DNA from: Dasypus novemcinctus
Lineage: Eukaryota > Chordata > Mammalia > Cingulata > Dasypodidae
DNA: 64,000 nucleotides
Direction of reading: 5' to 3'
NCBI RefSeq assembly: GCF_030445035.2
Contig: NC_080673.1
Coordinates: 35,646,365-35,710,364 of the forward strand
Shown one piece after another: positions 22,536 through 33,495 of the stretch. Below the pieces are notes generated by a model. It was not told where the DNA came from. It did no database searches and worked only from the letters and a program-made list of their open reading frames with translations. A program made the position numbers and the translations under genes. Numbering within the stretch: the first letter of the stretch is position 1; each line of letters starts with the position of its first letter.

Positions 22536-22935
22536 GGTATTAATAGTAGGTGGTATAAATAATAATAGGTATTATTTCACTTAAAATAGGGTCATATTGT
22601 ACATGGAATTTTTTTGTGAAAATATTACATATAGCTTCACTTGAAATTTGTGGACAAATAATGAAATTGAAGAAAACAAAAGCAGTATTTTGGAAAATAA
22701 TATTTCAATACATGATATAATATTTCTAAAGAATTCCATAGAAATTGCAAAAAATGTTGTGGAAAACAGTAAAGGCTGGGAATCATTTGCTAAGTACCTA
22801 CTTTTATTTCAGTCAGTATCTATTGATCAACTGTTATAAAAGAAGAGGAAATATGTCCAATTTAACCATCTCTTCAATATCTCTCCTCATTGTTGTTGAT
22901 TATATTATTGATTGCACGTTCTAATAAACATTTTT

Positions 22936-23271
22936 TAAAGATTTATTTATTTATTTTTAAATTTATCCTTCCCCTCCCCCAGGTGGTTCTCTCCTGTCTG
23001 CTCATTGTACTCACATTCTCCAAGAGGTACTGGGAACCAAACCCAGGACCTCCCACATGAGAGGTGAGTTCCCAACGGCCTGAGCCACACCCACTCCCCA
23101 TGGGCTGCTGTGTCTGCTGGCTTGTGGCATCTGCTTGTTGTGGCAGTGTGGCATATAGCTCATTGTGGCAGATGCAGTGTCTGCTCATCTTCTTTAGGAT
23201 GCACTTGGACCTGAACATGGAACCTTCTATGTGTAGGCGGGTGCCCACCTGGTTGAGCCACATCTGTTTCT
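22936..23271 (-). repeat. Dimeric tRNA-derived SINE (DAS-SINE relative)
   Basis: On minus: a first tRNA-like head (A-box-like 'gatgtggctcaacca'), a linker with CCACA words, a second head ('gggtgtggctcaggcc' then B-box-like 'gggtttggttccc'), and a tail ending in an A/T run. Flanked by TAATAARCATT duplications (22922-22932, 23273-23283). Two complete heads make it a dimer. Confidence 0.8.
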
Positions 23272-23279
23272 GTAATAAG

Positions 23280-24540
23280 CATTTTTATACTGCAAAGTAC
23301 TTTGGGAAATTTTTATCTGTTCCTTAGGTTATTTTTCTTTCCAAACTAGGTCATTTGTTTTTTTCCTTTCTTTCCCTCTTTCTTTTTATCTTTCTCCCTC
23401 CCTTTCTCCCTCCTTCCTTCTATCCCTTCCTTCCCACTCTCCATTTTTCTCTTTCCCTTTTTCTTTTTCTTTCTCTCTTTCTTTCTTTTTTTCTTTTATC
23501 TTTTTTCTTCATTCCTTCTCTCCTCTTTTAAAAATATTAGATGTTTTTGTACTTTCCATGCCTTTATTTTTTTATGATTTACATAATGCATGCCTATGTC
23601 CACATTATGATTTACTCTGAAGCAGGAAGAGTGAATTCTTGACTCTATATTACTATCTAAGACTTGAGCTTCAGCTTGAGGACTAGATATTATAATCTAT
23701 TTAAATTTCTGTTGCTTTTGGAAGAAGGGGGTTGAGAGCAACTAGAAGAATGTGCAAACTTTGATAAAGGAATTTTGCTCAGTTCTTGCTCAAAATATAG
23801 TTTGTGGGGATCCTTCTGAGAAGGGCATATAGCCATTCCTCATGGAGTGGGGCAAGGAAACATATGAAATATGTTTCAGTTCTTAGTCAGAACTCAATAT
23901 GAAGACCTTAGGGCTATGCTTTTACTGAAGAATATTAGTCCCAATTTTTTATTTTCCAGTGTTCATCTGACTCTTCTAGAAACTGTGTTCCTTTTCTCTT
24001 CTACTTACAATAGAGAAGAGAAAACACCACCTCCCACACTGGTTTTCTTCAAAATTGGCAGTATTAGTGGGGATGATTAGCATTTTATTTAAATACAATT
24101 TCTAGGAAGAGAGATTGTAATGGAAGTTGTCCTAGGGCTCACCATATCCTACTGTTTCTTTCCTAAGACATCATCATTTTTAGTTTATAGCATAAAATTA
24201 TTTTCCCTTCATTAGAAGTTATTAGAAAAGGATTTTTTCATGGGAATGTTGTTTCTATAATCCAGCTCCTCTTCACCATTACTGTCCTGAAGGTAGAAAA
24301 TATTTTAAATATCATAAATTGCTAAGAGCTTTATGATAATTTAATTTTGGTTTAAATGTTTCTTTTTTTTGCCACCAAAATAAGCAATTTCCATATTTAT
24401 ACCTATAAACTAAATGTTATTTAACCCTCAAAAGGTATATTCTGTATTTAAATCTTGTTACAGATTTAATTTAAAAAGTTATTAATGATATTCAGTATTA
24501 GGTGGGTTATGGATGTTCTTTCCATTTGCTGAGAAAACTG
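23280..24540. other. Intergenic with CT-rich tract
   Basis: A long pyrimidine (TTTC/TCCC/TTCC) low-complexity tract fills about 23345-23525. The rest is unique sequence in which I recognise no gene or repeat. Confidence 0.6.
23345..23525. repeat. Polypyrimidine low-complexity tract
   Basis: Roughly 180 bases almost purely of C and T on +, built from shifting TTTC, TTCC and TCCC words. Confidence 0.85.
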
Positions 24541-24548
24541 GAATCTCT

Positions 24549-24966
24549 TCTTTTTTTTTTTTAAGCTTTATTTATTTATTTCTCTCTCCACGCCCCCCAG
24601 CTCCAGTTGTCTGTTCTCTGTGTCTATTTGCTGTGTCTTTTGTCTGCTTCTGTTGTTATCAGCGGCATGGGAATCTGTGTTTCGTTTTGTTGCATCATCT
24701 TGTTGATGTCAGTTCTCCGCGTGGGTGGTGCCATTCTTAGGCAGGCTGCACTTTCATTCGCGCTGGGCGGCTCTCCTTATGGGGCACACTCCTTGCATGT
24801 GGGGCTCCCCTACGCAGGGGACACCCCTGTGTGGCACGGCACTCCTTGCGCACATCAGCGCTGCACATGGGCCAGCTCTACATGGGTCAAGGAGGCCCGG
24901 GGTTTGAACTGCAGACCTCCCATGTGGTAGACGGACGCCCTAACCACTGGGCCAAGTCCGCTTCCC
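24549..24966 (-). repeat. DAS-SINE
   Basis: Minus-strand main-type copy: T-run, 'gttgtctgttctctgtgtc' tail, GC-rich middle, and head with B box near 24895-24910 and 'ccactgggccaagtccgctt' (A-box side). Target-site duplication TGGAATCTCT at 24539-24548 and 24967-24976. Confidence 0.92.
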
Positions 24967-25689
24967 TGGAATCTCTGTTCAAACCTGCTGTGAGATGAAC
25001 TCCTACGTAAAACTAGGTAGAAAGCATAATAATTTTCTAAACTGTATTTAAAACTGCTCTGTCTAAGCATATTTCATTTCCTATTTGGAAAGAAATCTAA
25101 TTAACATATATTTTATAATGATATTTATACCATTTATTAAGTATTTTCCCAAAAAGTACGAAATTTAATTCAGTTTAGAGCTTAATATTACATCCTTAAG
25201 TGACAGTTCCAATACAAGTCAAATTCATGACAGCCCAGGAAACACTATTTGACTTTTCCATCAGAAAAAAGAGATCCTGGAAAAAATTATCAAGTTTTAC
25301 CTGGTTATTCAAAGAAGTATCCTGTTGGAGTTACTAATAGAAAACCAGTTCCATTGACACCTCAAGATAAATACATGGGAGGCAGGGTAAGATGGTCTCC
25401 TAGTGAGTGCACCCTGGTCAGCTCTCCTGCAAAAAACCAGCTGAGTGGGGACAGAATACTGCCTGCGTGAGCTGTTTTGGGAACCCACAAAGCAGTAGGT
25501 TTCTGGACAATGATCTGGAGAGAATGCAACAAAAGGAGTGATTGCTCAAGATAAAACCACGGGATCCTGGCACTTGTACCTGAAGCTGTGGGAAGACTAA
25601 CCCCTTCCCCTAGGCCTGGTAGTCACAGCATGTCCTGAACACCGCCAGTCCCATGGCAGTGTTCCTAAGCCCCTTCTCCAAACCTGCGA

Positions 25690-25800
25690 TCCCAGAACTC
25701 GTGTTCCCTGAAACCTGTGTTCCCCAAGCCTGTGTTCCCAAAACCCACGTTCTCAAAACCCAGTGTTCCCCGAACCCGGGCATTCCCCAAGCCCGCCACT
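25690..25800 (+). repeat. Minisatellite in the L1 5' UTR
   Basis: About six degenerate units of 14-17 bases built on 'gtgttccccaaacc'. The same block, with about eight units, occurs inverted at 33345-33495. Confidence 0.75.
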
Positions 25801-27062
25801 CTCAGAGAAACTCCGAGAATGGTAGGGTTCTGGTGAGGGGGTGCAGAGGGGCTACAGAAATGTGGGTTCAATTGTCTGGTCTCCCCTTTTTGACCTTGAA
25901 AGAGCAAACCAACTGGCTTGGGGAGAGGCTAGGAAGAGAGGAGAGGTGAATCTGTGGAGGCAGCCTGATTTACCAAAATGCCCTGGGATTGGGAAAATTG
26001 GCATGGGAGAGATGGAGTCAGGCAATTAACTAGTCCTGTGCAACACACCTAAAGAAGGGGGACAGTAGGAAGTGCTTGGTAGGCTTCCAATAGCATATTT
26101 AGGGTTCCTGGCAAGGTGTGGGTGCTCGCTTTCAAAGAGACTAAGAGTCATTTTTATGTGGGAGTTAGTTCACCAGGGTCCCATTTGAATCTCAGAGAGA
26201 AGCTCTCACACAGGCTTCCTACTGCCCTGGGGGAGAGAGAAATGAGGAAAGGAGAAATGAGGAAGGACAGATTCCTAATCAGTTTATTCAATTGCAAAGA
26301 AGACTCCATGCTTGAGAATTTGTCTGTTTTCTTTGGTTTGTTTCTTTGTTTTCTTATCTGTCCTTCCTCTTTACCACCCCCCCCTTTCTTCTTTTTTTCT
26401 ATTAGGTGCTATTGGCACTTTCTTGTTTGCTGTGCTTCCTCACCCTAGATTTCCTCTTTTCTGTGTGTACTCATTTTGGATACCAACTATATCCCCTTTC
26501 TTTTATATCTTTCTGTCTTCCATCTTCTGTTCTTGCTCTTACATCCAAACTCTATTTTTTAGGCCCCCAATTTTTTTTTTGGCGCTTTATTTCTAAAACC
26601 TCTATTCTGTCTTCTATCTTTTACTCACTTTTTATGTTATTTTCCTTTCTTTTCTCTTTCTCTCTCTCCTGATCACACTGGCCTTTTAATTCATACTATA
26701 TTCTTCTCCATATTCAGTTTCACATCTCATTGTATAGGTACTCCACTTTTTTATTCCTATAACCCTACACAGCTTACAAGAGTTTAATATTCATTCTCCT
26801 AGGTCTTATATGGTCCTTCTGCTAACATTTACTATCAGTACTACATTTATATGTTTTCCTTTTCTTTTCCTACCTCTTTTCCTTTCCCTGGCCTTAATCT
26901 TTTTCCTTCAAGGGAACTTAGACAACAACAAGGAAATAGAATAAGAAGAACAAAATGTCAAAGAGAAGACTTAACACACACACACACACAAACAGTACCT
27001 AAATAAAATCCAAGTCTAGATGGAGAAGCTAATCAACTGAGCAAACTCACCAAGATAAAATG

Positions 27063-27900
27063 ATGACCAGACAGCAACAAAAAATTACAAACCATACCAA
27101 TAATCAGGAAGACATGGCCTAATTCAATGAACAAGCTAAAAACCAGGAAGAGGAACTGAACATCGGACAACTAATCAAAGCTCTCCAAGCAAATATCAGG
27201 GGCCAACTCCATGAAGTGAAGGAAGAGATTAAGGATATTAAGAAAACACTTGGAGAACATACTGAAGAAATTGTGAACATATGCAAAAAGATAGCAGATA
27301 TGATGGTGATGAATAGCACAGGCCAAAAAATCAAAAATATACTTTCAGCAAATAACAGCAGATTTGAAGAGGCAGAGGAAAGAATTGGTGATGTGGAAGA
27401 CAGTACATCTGAAATCAAACAGATAGTAGAATTGATAGATAAAAAGATAGAAAAAATCCAGCAGGCACTTAGGGATTTGAATGACAACACAGAATGCACA
27501 AACATACACATTATAGGCATCCCAGAAGGAGAAGAGAAGGGAAAGGGGACAGAAGGGGTGTTGGAGGAAATAATGGCTGAAAATTTCCCAAACCTATTGA
27601 GGCAGATGGATGTACATGTCCAGGAAGCACAACACACCCCAAACAGCACAAATCCCAACAGGCTTATTCAAGATGTATACTTGTCAAATTATCTAATGCT
27701 CAAGACAAAGAGAAGATACTGAAGGCAGCAAGAGAGAAGAGAGCCATCACATACAAGGAAAGCTCAATAAGATTAAGTGCTGATTTCTTATCTGAAACCA
27801 TGGGGGCAAGAAGGCAGTGGAATGACATAGAAAAGGTATTAAAAGAAAAGAAAAAAATTCCAGCCAAGAAAACTCTATCCAACAAAGCTGACATGCAAAA
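27063..27900 (+). pseudogene. L1 ORF1 (broken)
   Basis: ORF1 of the L1, normally an RNA-binding trimeric coat protein of the retrotransposition particle. From ATG 27063 the frame meets TAA at 27120-27122 (codon 20; a CAA-to-TAA change would explain it). It is then open to 27722 with a charged coiled-coil-like stretch (EVKEEIKDIKKTLGEHTEEI at 27216 on) and an RRM-like start (NIHIIGIPEGEE, about 27503). Near 27680 the family sequence moves to the next frame (AQDKEKILKAAREK), and it ends in further stops past 27900. The remains up to about 28010 still resemble the ORF1 C-terminus. Not functional. Confidence 0.85.
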
Positions 27901-28084
27901 ATGACAGAGAGGTCAAAATATTCACAGATAAACAGAAACTAAAAGAGTGTGACAACAAGAAACCTGCCCTTCAAGAAATACTAAAGGGAGTTCTGCAGGA
28001 GGAAGGAAAAAAAAAAAAGAACCGGAGAGACAGAGTTGGAGGAGAGTGTAAGAACAACCAAAAAGACAAAAAGAGAAATAAAAA

Positions 28085-28550
28085 TAACATATGGCATACA
28101 CAAATCCAAAGAATATATGGCAATTGTACGTAATTCCTTGAGAGTAATAACACTGAGTGTCAGTGGACTAAACTCACCTGTCAAGAGACATAGATTGGCA
28201 GAACAGATAAGGAAATGTGACCCATCTATATGCTGTCTTCAAGAAACCCACCTTCGACCCAGGGATTCAAGGAGGTTGAAAGTGAATGGCTGGAAAACAA
28301 TCTTACAAGCAAATAATACCAAAAAAGGGCATGTGTAGCTGTACTAATAGAGGACAAAATAGACTTTAAATGCAAAACTGTTGTGAGAGACAAAGATGGA
28401 CACTACATTTTAATAAAAGGGGTAATCTTTCAAGAAGAAAGAACAATCATAAACATTTATGCACCTAATCAGGGTTCCTCAAACCCTAGTGAGTCAAACA
28501 GTAGAAAAACTAAGTGGAGGAATAAATGCCTCTACAATTATAGTGGGGGG
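28085..28550 (+). pseudogene. L1 ORF2, endonuclease start only
   Basis: N-terminal AP-endonuclease domain of L1 ORF2. Visible are the substrate/metal-site Asn motif (LSVSGLNSPVKRHRLAEQIR) and the catalytic Glu motif (CCLQETHLRP). A frameshift at about 28330 interrupts it, and it continues in another frame (HYILIKGVIFQEERTIINIY, APNQGSS). The sequence then jumps into 3' UTR at about 28551, so the rest of the endonuclease and the whole reverse transcriptase are absent. Confidence 0.88.
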
Positions 28551-29038
28551 CTGGTATTCTATTTAGAATTATTGTGACTCTAGCAATGGAAGAAATGATA
28601 TCACCGATGTGGAGACAATAGCCATGGGAGTTGCTGAAGGCAGGGTGAGGGAAAAAGAGGTGTGATGTTGGGACATTTTCAGGGCTTGGAGTTGTTCTCA
28701 ATGATATTGCAGGGACAGATGCAGGACATTATATATCCTGCCATAACCCACTGAATGGACTGAGAGAGAGGGTAAACTACAATGTAACTATAATCCATGA
28801 AGTGCAGCAGTGCTCCAAAATGTATTCACCAAATGCAATGAATGCACCACAATGATGAAAGAGATTGCTGATGTGGGAGGAGAGTGGCGGGGGGGGGGGG
28901 GGGGGGGGAAGGTTGTGAGGTGTATGGGAACCTCTTATATTTTTTAATGTGACATTTTTTGTGATCTATGTATCTTTTAAAAAAGACAGTTACAAAAGAA
29001 AATTTGCTATAAAAAATGAAAAGTGTGAGATTAAAAAA
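28551..29038 (+). mobile_element. 3' UTR of the deleted L1
   Basis: 'atgtggagacaatagccatg' (28609), 'aggacattatatatcctgcc' (28722), a run of 20 G (28889-28908), then 'tgggaacctcttatat' and an A-rich tail. Same family as 38579-39104 (minus) and 60470-60866 (+). Confidence 0.85.
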
Positions 29039-29673
29039 AGATAAACACATGTATGTAATATATAGTTTATATAAAATTCCATAATTTCTAACATAACTGA
29101 AATGTCTTTGTATTTAATAATAATAAATGATGAGCAAATTTTGAGAGATGATCATTTTCAAAATCTGGAAATAAGATGCATTTTCATTTTTCCATATTTA
29201 ATTTGAGCAAGGAATTAATTTAATATCTCATAATTCAGATGCTAAATTTTTTTCCAAAGAAACTTCCTGTAGTTACTATTTTCCAAATTACCAGACTGAC
29301 AATATTAACTACAAAGAGTATTCAGAGATTAGCAACTATAAATGATATATATTAGGGAAAAATGTACTATAAGGAGAGTAGGATTCACCTGAATAGTTCA
29401 TAGACTACAGTTTGAGCTGCTTCATTCTCACTTCTAAAGCTATGATCTGAAAAGTTGATTTTGCCAGTATTTGAATAGAATTGTAAGCAAGGGAGCTGAG
29501 TGTGCTTCTTCCAACTTAGCTTATCAAAACCTGAGCCTGAGAGGCAACTGCATTTTACCACTGTGATAAGAAACTGACCTTAAAAAGTTTAAAATGAAAA
29601 GCTTAAATTGATCGATTTTTGTGTTGCATGGCTTTAGAAATCTTCTGAAAAGAACACTAATTCAACCAGTGAA

Positions 29674-30072
29674 CTTTTTTTTTTTTAAAGGTTTATTTAT
29701 TTATTTAATTTCCCCCCTCCCCTCCCCTGGTTGTCTGTTCTTGGTGTCTATTTGCTGCGTCTTGTTTCTTTGTCTGCTTTTGTTTCTTTGTCCGCTTCTG
29801 TTGTCGTCAGCGGCACAGGAAGTGTGGGCGGTGCCATTCCTGGGCAGGCTGCACTTTCTTTTTCACGCTGGGCGGCTCTCCTCAGGGGCGCACTCCTTGC
29901 GCGTGGGGCTCCCCCACGCGGGGGACACCCTTGCGTGGCACGGCACTCCTTGCGCGCATCAGCACTGCGCATGGGCCAGCTCCACACGGGTCAAGGAGGC
30001 CCGGGGTTTGAACCGCGGACCTCCCATATGGTAGACGGACGCCCTAACCACTGGGCCAAAGTCCGTTTCCCC
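29674..30072 (-). repeat. DAS-SINE, short subfamily (internal deletion)
   Basis: Little-diverged minus copy. It lacks about 47 bases near 29821 relative to the main type: 'cacaggaagtgtgggcggtg' joins directly. Head with 'ccactgggccaaagtccg'. Target-site duplication AACCAGTGAA at 29664-29673 and 30073-30082. Confidence 0.93.
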
Positions 30073-30082
30073 AACCAGTGAA

Positions 30083-31284
30083 TTTTTATTATCAGAATAC
30101 ATTCTGATGATTTATATGAATGATTTGCTCAATCAAAATCTTTCTGTATTACATGAGACCTATGAGTTTTGACAGCACGTGTGCTATTGTGGAATAAAGG
30201 CATAGAACTTGTTATTAATAAGATGCAAGTCGTACTGCAGTCTTAACTGGTGTGGTAATAAATCATAGTGATTTGTTTTTAAACTTTTATCCAAAGATAC
30301 TTAAATAGTTTGTAATGATTACTTTCGTGGAAATATTTTCATCTTAATTTTTGCAGATGGAGATTCCGTAAGGAAGTGGGAATGTGACATGAATAACTGC
30401 TCTAACAACACACACAGACATCTTAAAAACATTTGAAGAAAATTATTAGGTTCATATTTGGTTTATATTTATGAGAGAAGTCAAACTATTTTGCATGCAT
30501 ACGCAACTGCTTTTAATTTAGATACAGGAATCCCTGAGTAAACAAAGATCTGTGTTCTTCTTTCTATAAAGCAAACTGCTTTTTTAGTCTTGAACTGTAT
30601 CAAGTTGTTTTTAAATTTCTGTTTAGGAAAACCTAGACCGTGGGTGCCGAGCCAGATACTAGGATCAAAACAAGTAAAGAACCCTCCATCCTTTTTTCCC
30701 AGACTATTGCCGTTTCTATCAGGTAATGGATACATAAATCACTAGTGTGCCACCTCACCACCCTGCAGTTACAGCTCATCCATTTTTGATTCAAAGATAA
30801 TTAAATATTTTCACAAGTAATGGCCTGAATTGGCCAGCCAATCTCTCTCCTCCTTTAAGTTTTGTAGGAAGTCTTCCATCGTACACTCATCTGCTGAAAT
30901 AAATTCATCACATGGTCCTCTGTACCTAGTCTACAGTCTCATACCTAGTAATTACTTGGTGAATTTTGTAGAAATAAATGTATAAAGTAATATCCAAATT
31001 ACCCATGCTTGGTTCTTTCTATGCCTTTCCTGACTCAATCTGCGCTTCCATGACTTCAACCACCACCCATATACTGGTTATTTTATGCTTTATACTACCA
31101 GTCCTACCCTCATTTCTGAATTGCAACTCAGTTCAACTGCACCATCCACCTGAATGTTCTGTAATTAACACTTAAGTGAGATTCACTCTTACCAACTTTC
31201 TTTTCTCACACCGGCTTCTCCTCTTTTCTTTCTCAATTAATGATTCCTGGCATCATTTTAAAACCAAGTTATTAACTAGGGAAG
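30083..31284. other. Intergenic, nothing recognised
   Basis: AT-rich unique sequence. An AATAAA-like end near 30950-30980 may be an L2 remnant, but this is not convincing. No gene is supported. Confidence 0.5.
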
Positions 31285-32870
31285 CATCTGGTTTAGTTTG
31301 CTATAGGCTGGCAATGCAAAAACCCCATAAATGAGTTTGCTTTTTTTTTTTTTTTAGGAGATACTGGAGATTGAACCCAGAACCTCATACATGGATTTTA
31401 TTTAGGTGCTGATTTTGTGTGTGTGTGTTAAGTCTTCTCTTTGACATTTTGTTCTTCTTATTCTATTTCCTTGTTGTTGTCTAAGTTCCCTTGAAGGAAA
31501 AAGATTAAGGCCAGGGAAAGGAAAAGAGGTAGGAAAAGAAAAGGAAAACATATAAATGTAGTACTGATAGTAAATGTTAGCAGAAGGACCATATAAGACC
31601 TAGGAGAATGAATATTAAACTCTTGTAAGCTGTGTAGGGTTATAGGAATAAAAAAGTGGAGTACCTATACAATGAGATGTGAAACTGAATATGGAGAAGA
31701 ATATAGTATGAATTAAAAGGCCAGTGTGATCAGGAGAGAGAGAAAAAGAAAAGAAAGGAAAATAACATAAAAAGTGAGTAAAAGATAGAAGACAGAATAG
31801 AGGTTTTAGAAATAAAGCACCAAAAAAACTTGGGGCCTAAAAAATAGAGTTTGGATGTAAGAGCAAGAACAGAAGATGGAAGACAGAAAGGTATAAAAGA
31901 AAGGGGATATAGTTGGTATCCAAAATGAGTACACACAGAAAAGAGGAAATCTAGGGTGAGGAAGCACAGCAAACAAAAGTGCCAACAGCACCTAATAGAA
32001 AAAAAGAAGAAAAGGTGGGGAGGGGGGATAAAGAGGAAGGAAAGCTAAGAAAACAAACAAACAAAGAAAAAACAGAGAAGCCCTCATGCAAGGAGTCAAC
32101 CGAACATTAAGAAAATCCAGACTTGCCTCCCATACCCCTGTGGAGCTTGTCATGCTACTGGTGTTCACCAATCAGTCACCCTGAAGTTTTCTCACTGCAG
32201 ATCTTGAAGTGGTTTTAGTGAGTAATCCAAGCCAAATTTTGTAACAAAAGTTATCTTTTTTTTTTTAGGAAAAATAAGAGACTCAAGGGGAGCCAATACA
32301 AGGATAATGTCTATGTTTTCCCTGTCTCAAAGCATCAGTCAGATGTTTAATATCCTAGTGGGTCACTACTCTAAGAGAAGGGAACTGAACCAGGATCTTG
32401 CACATTCAAGGCTGAAACTCCTCCACTGAACCAAACCCTCCTTCTGGATCAACCCGCTCCTCAGAAAACACCCCCTTTCTAGGGCAGGACTGATTCTTTG
32501 CAATTGAACAAACTGATGAGGAACTGTTCTTCCCGCGTTTTCTCTTCCTTGCTTCCCTCTCTCCCAGGGCAGTAGGAAGCCCATGTGAGACCTCCCCTCC
32601 AAGATTCAAATGACACCCTGGTGAACCTACTCACCACAGAAAATGACTCTCAGTCTCTTTGATGGAGAGCACTCACACTTCACCAAGAACCCTAAATATG
32701 CTCTTGGGGGCTGTCAAGCACTTCCTACTGTCCCCTTCCCTCAGGGGGCTTGCACGGGGACTAATTAATTACCTGACTCAGCCTGCTCCCTGACCAATTT
32801 TCCCTATCCCAGGGCATTTAGGTAAATCAGGCCGCCTCAGCAGATTTGCCTCTCACCTCTTCCTAGTTTC

Positions 32871-33202
32871 TTTTTTTTTTTTTATTTTTTTTTATTTTTT
32901 TATTTTTATTTTTTTTAATTTTTTTATTTTTTATTGACTTTGTAATAATATTACATTAAAAATATATATGTGAGGTCCCATTCAACCCCACCCCCCCACC
33001 CCCCCTCTCCCCCCCCCCCCCAACAACACTCGTTCCCATCATCATGACACATCCATTGGATTTGGTAAGTACATCTTTGGGCACCTCTGCACCTCATATA
33101 CATTGGTTCACATCATGGCCCATACTCTCCTCTATTCCATCATGTAGGCCCTGTGAGGATTTACAATGTCCGGTGATTACCTCTGAAGCACCATCCAGGG
33201 CA
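32871..33202 (-). mobile_element. L1 3' UTR end inserted in the L1 5' UTR
   Basis: Long T-rich tail, 'tatatgtgaggtcccattcaa', C-run (32990-33020), 'catcatcatgacacatccattgg'. 5'-truncated. Target-site duplication TCTTCCTAGTTTC at 32858-32870 and 33203-33215. Confidence 0.9.
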
Positions 33203-33344
33203 TCTTCCTAGTTTCTCAAGTCAGCTGGCATGCTCCTGAAAACTCAAAAAGGGGGGTCCAGACAATTGAACCTGTACTCGTCAGACCCCTCTGTACTCTT
33301 CGCCAGAACCCTCCCACTCTTGGAGTTTGTTTGAGACCAGTGGG

Positions 33345-33495
33345 GTGTGGGGAACACCAGGCTTCTGGATTTGGGGAATGCCAGGTTTGGGGAACACGGG
33401 TTCCGAGAACATGGGTTCAGGGAACATGGGGTTTGGGGAATGTGGGAATTGGGAACGTGGGGTTTGGAGAATGTGGGGTTTGGGAAATGCCACGG
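33345..33495 (-). repeat. Minisatellite in L1 5' UTR (second copy)
   Basis: About eight degenerate 14-17-base units on the theme 'tttggggaacatggg' (+ strand view). It is the inverted counterpart of 25690-25800, with a different unit count. Confidence 0.75.

Larger units (their letters stand above)
25378..29038 (+). mobile_element. Young L1, 5'-complete, most of ORF2 deleted
   Basis: One retrotransposition unit flanked by AGATAAATACATG (25365-25377) and AGATAAACACATG (29039-29051). It starts GGAGGCAGGGTAAGATGG, with a YY1-like site at the 5' end. In order: a 5' UTR with a tandem-repeat block (25690-25800), ORF1 (27063 on), the N-terminal endonuclease part of ORF2 (about 28085-28550), then directly 3' UTR sequence (about 28551 on) with a 20-G run at 28889-28908. 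Reverse transcriptase and the C-terminus are missing. The length of 3.66 kb is about half of a normal L1. Its 5' UTR is nearly identical over long stretches to the reverse complement of 31420-33736, showing recent activity of the family. Confidence 0.9.

Noticed and set aside
27216..27722. 168-residue frame as a host gene
   Set aside because: It is L1 ORF1 with coiled-coil and RRM-like parts, inside a target-duplicated L1.
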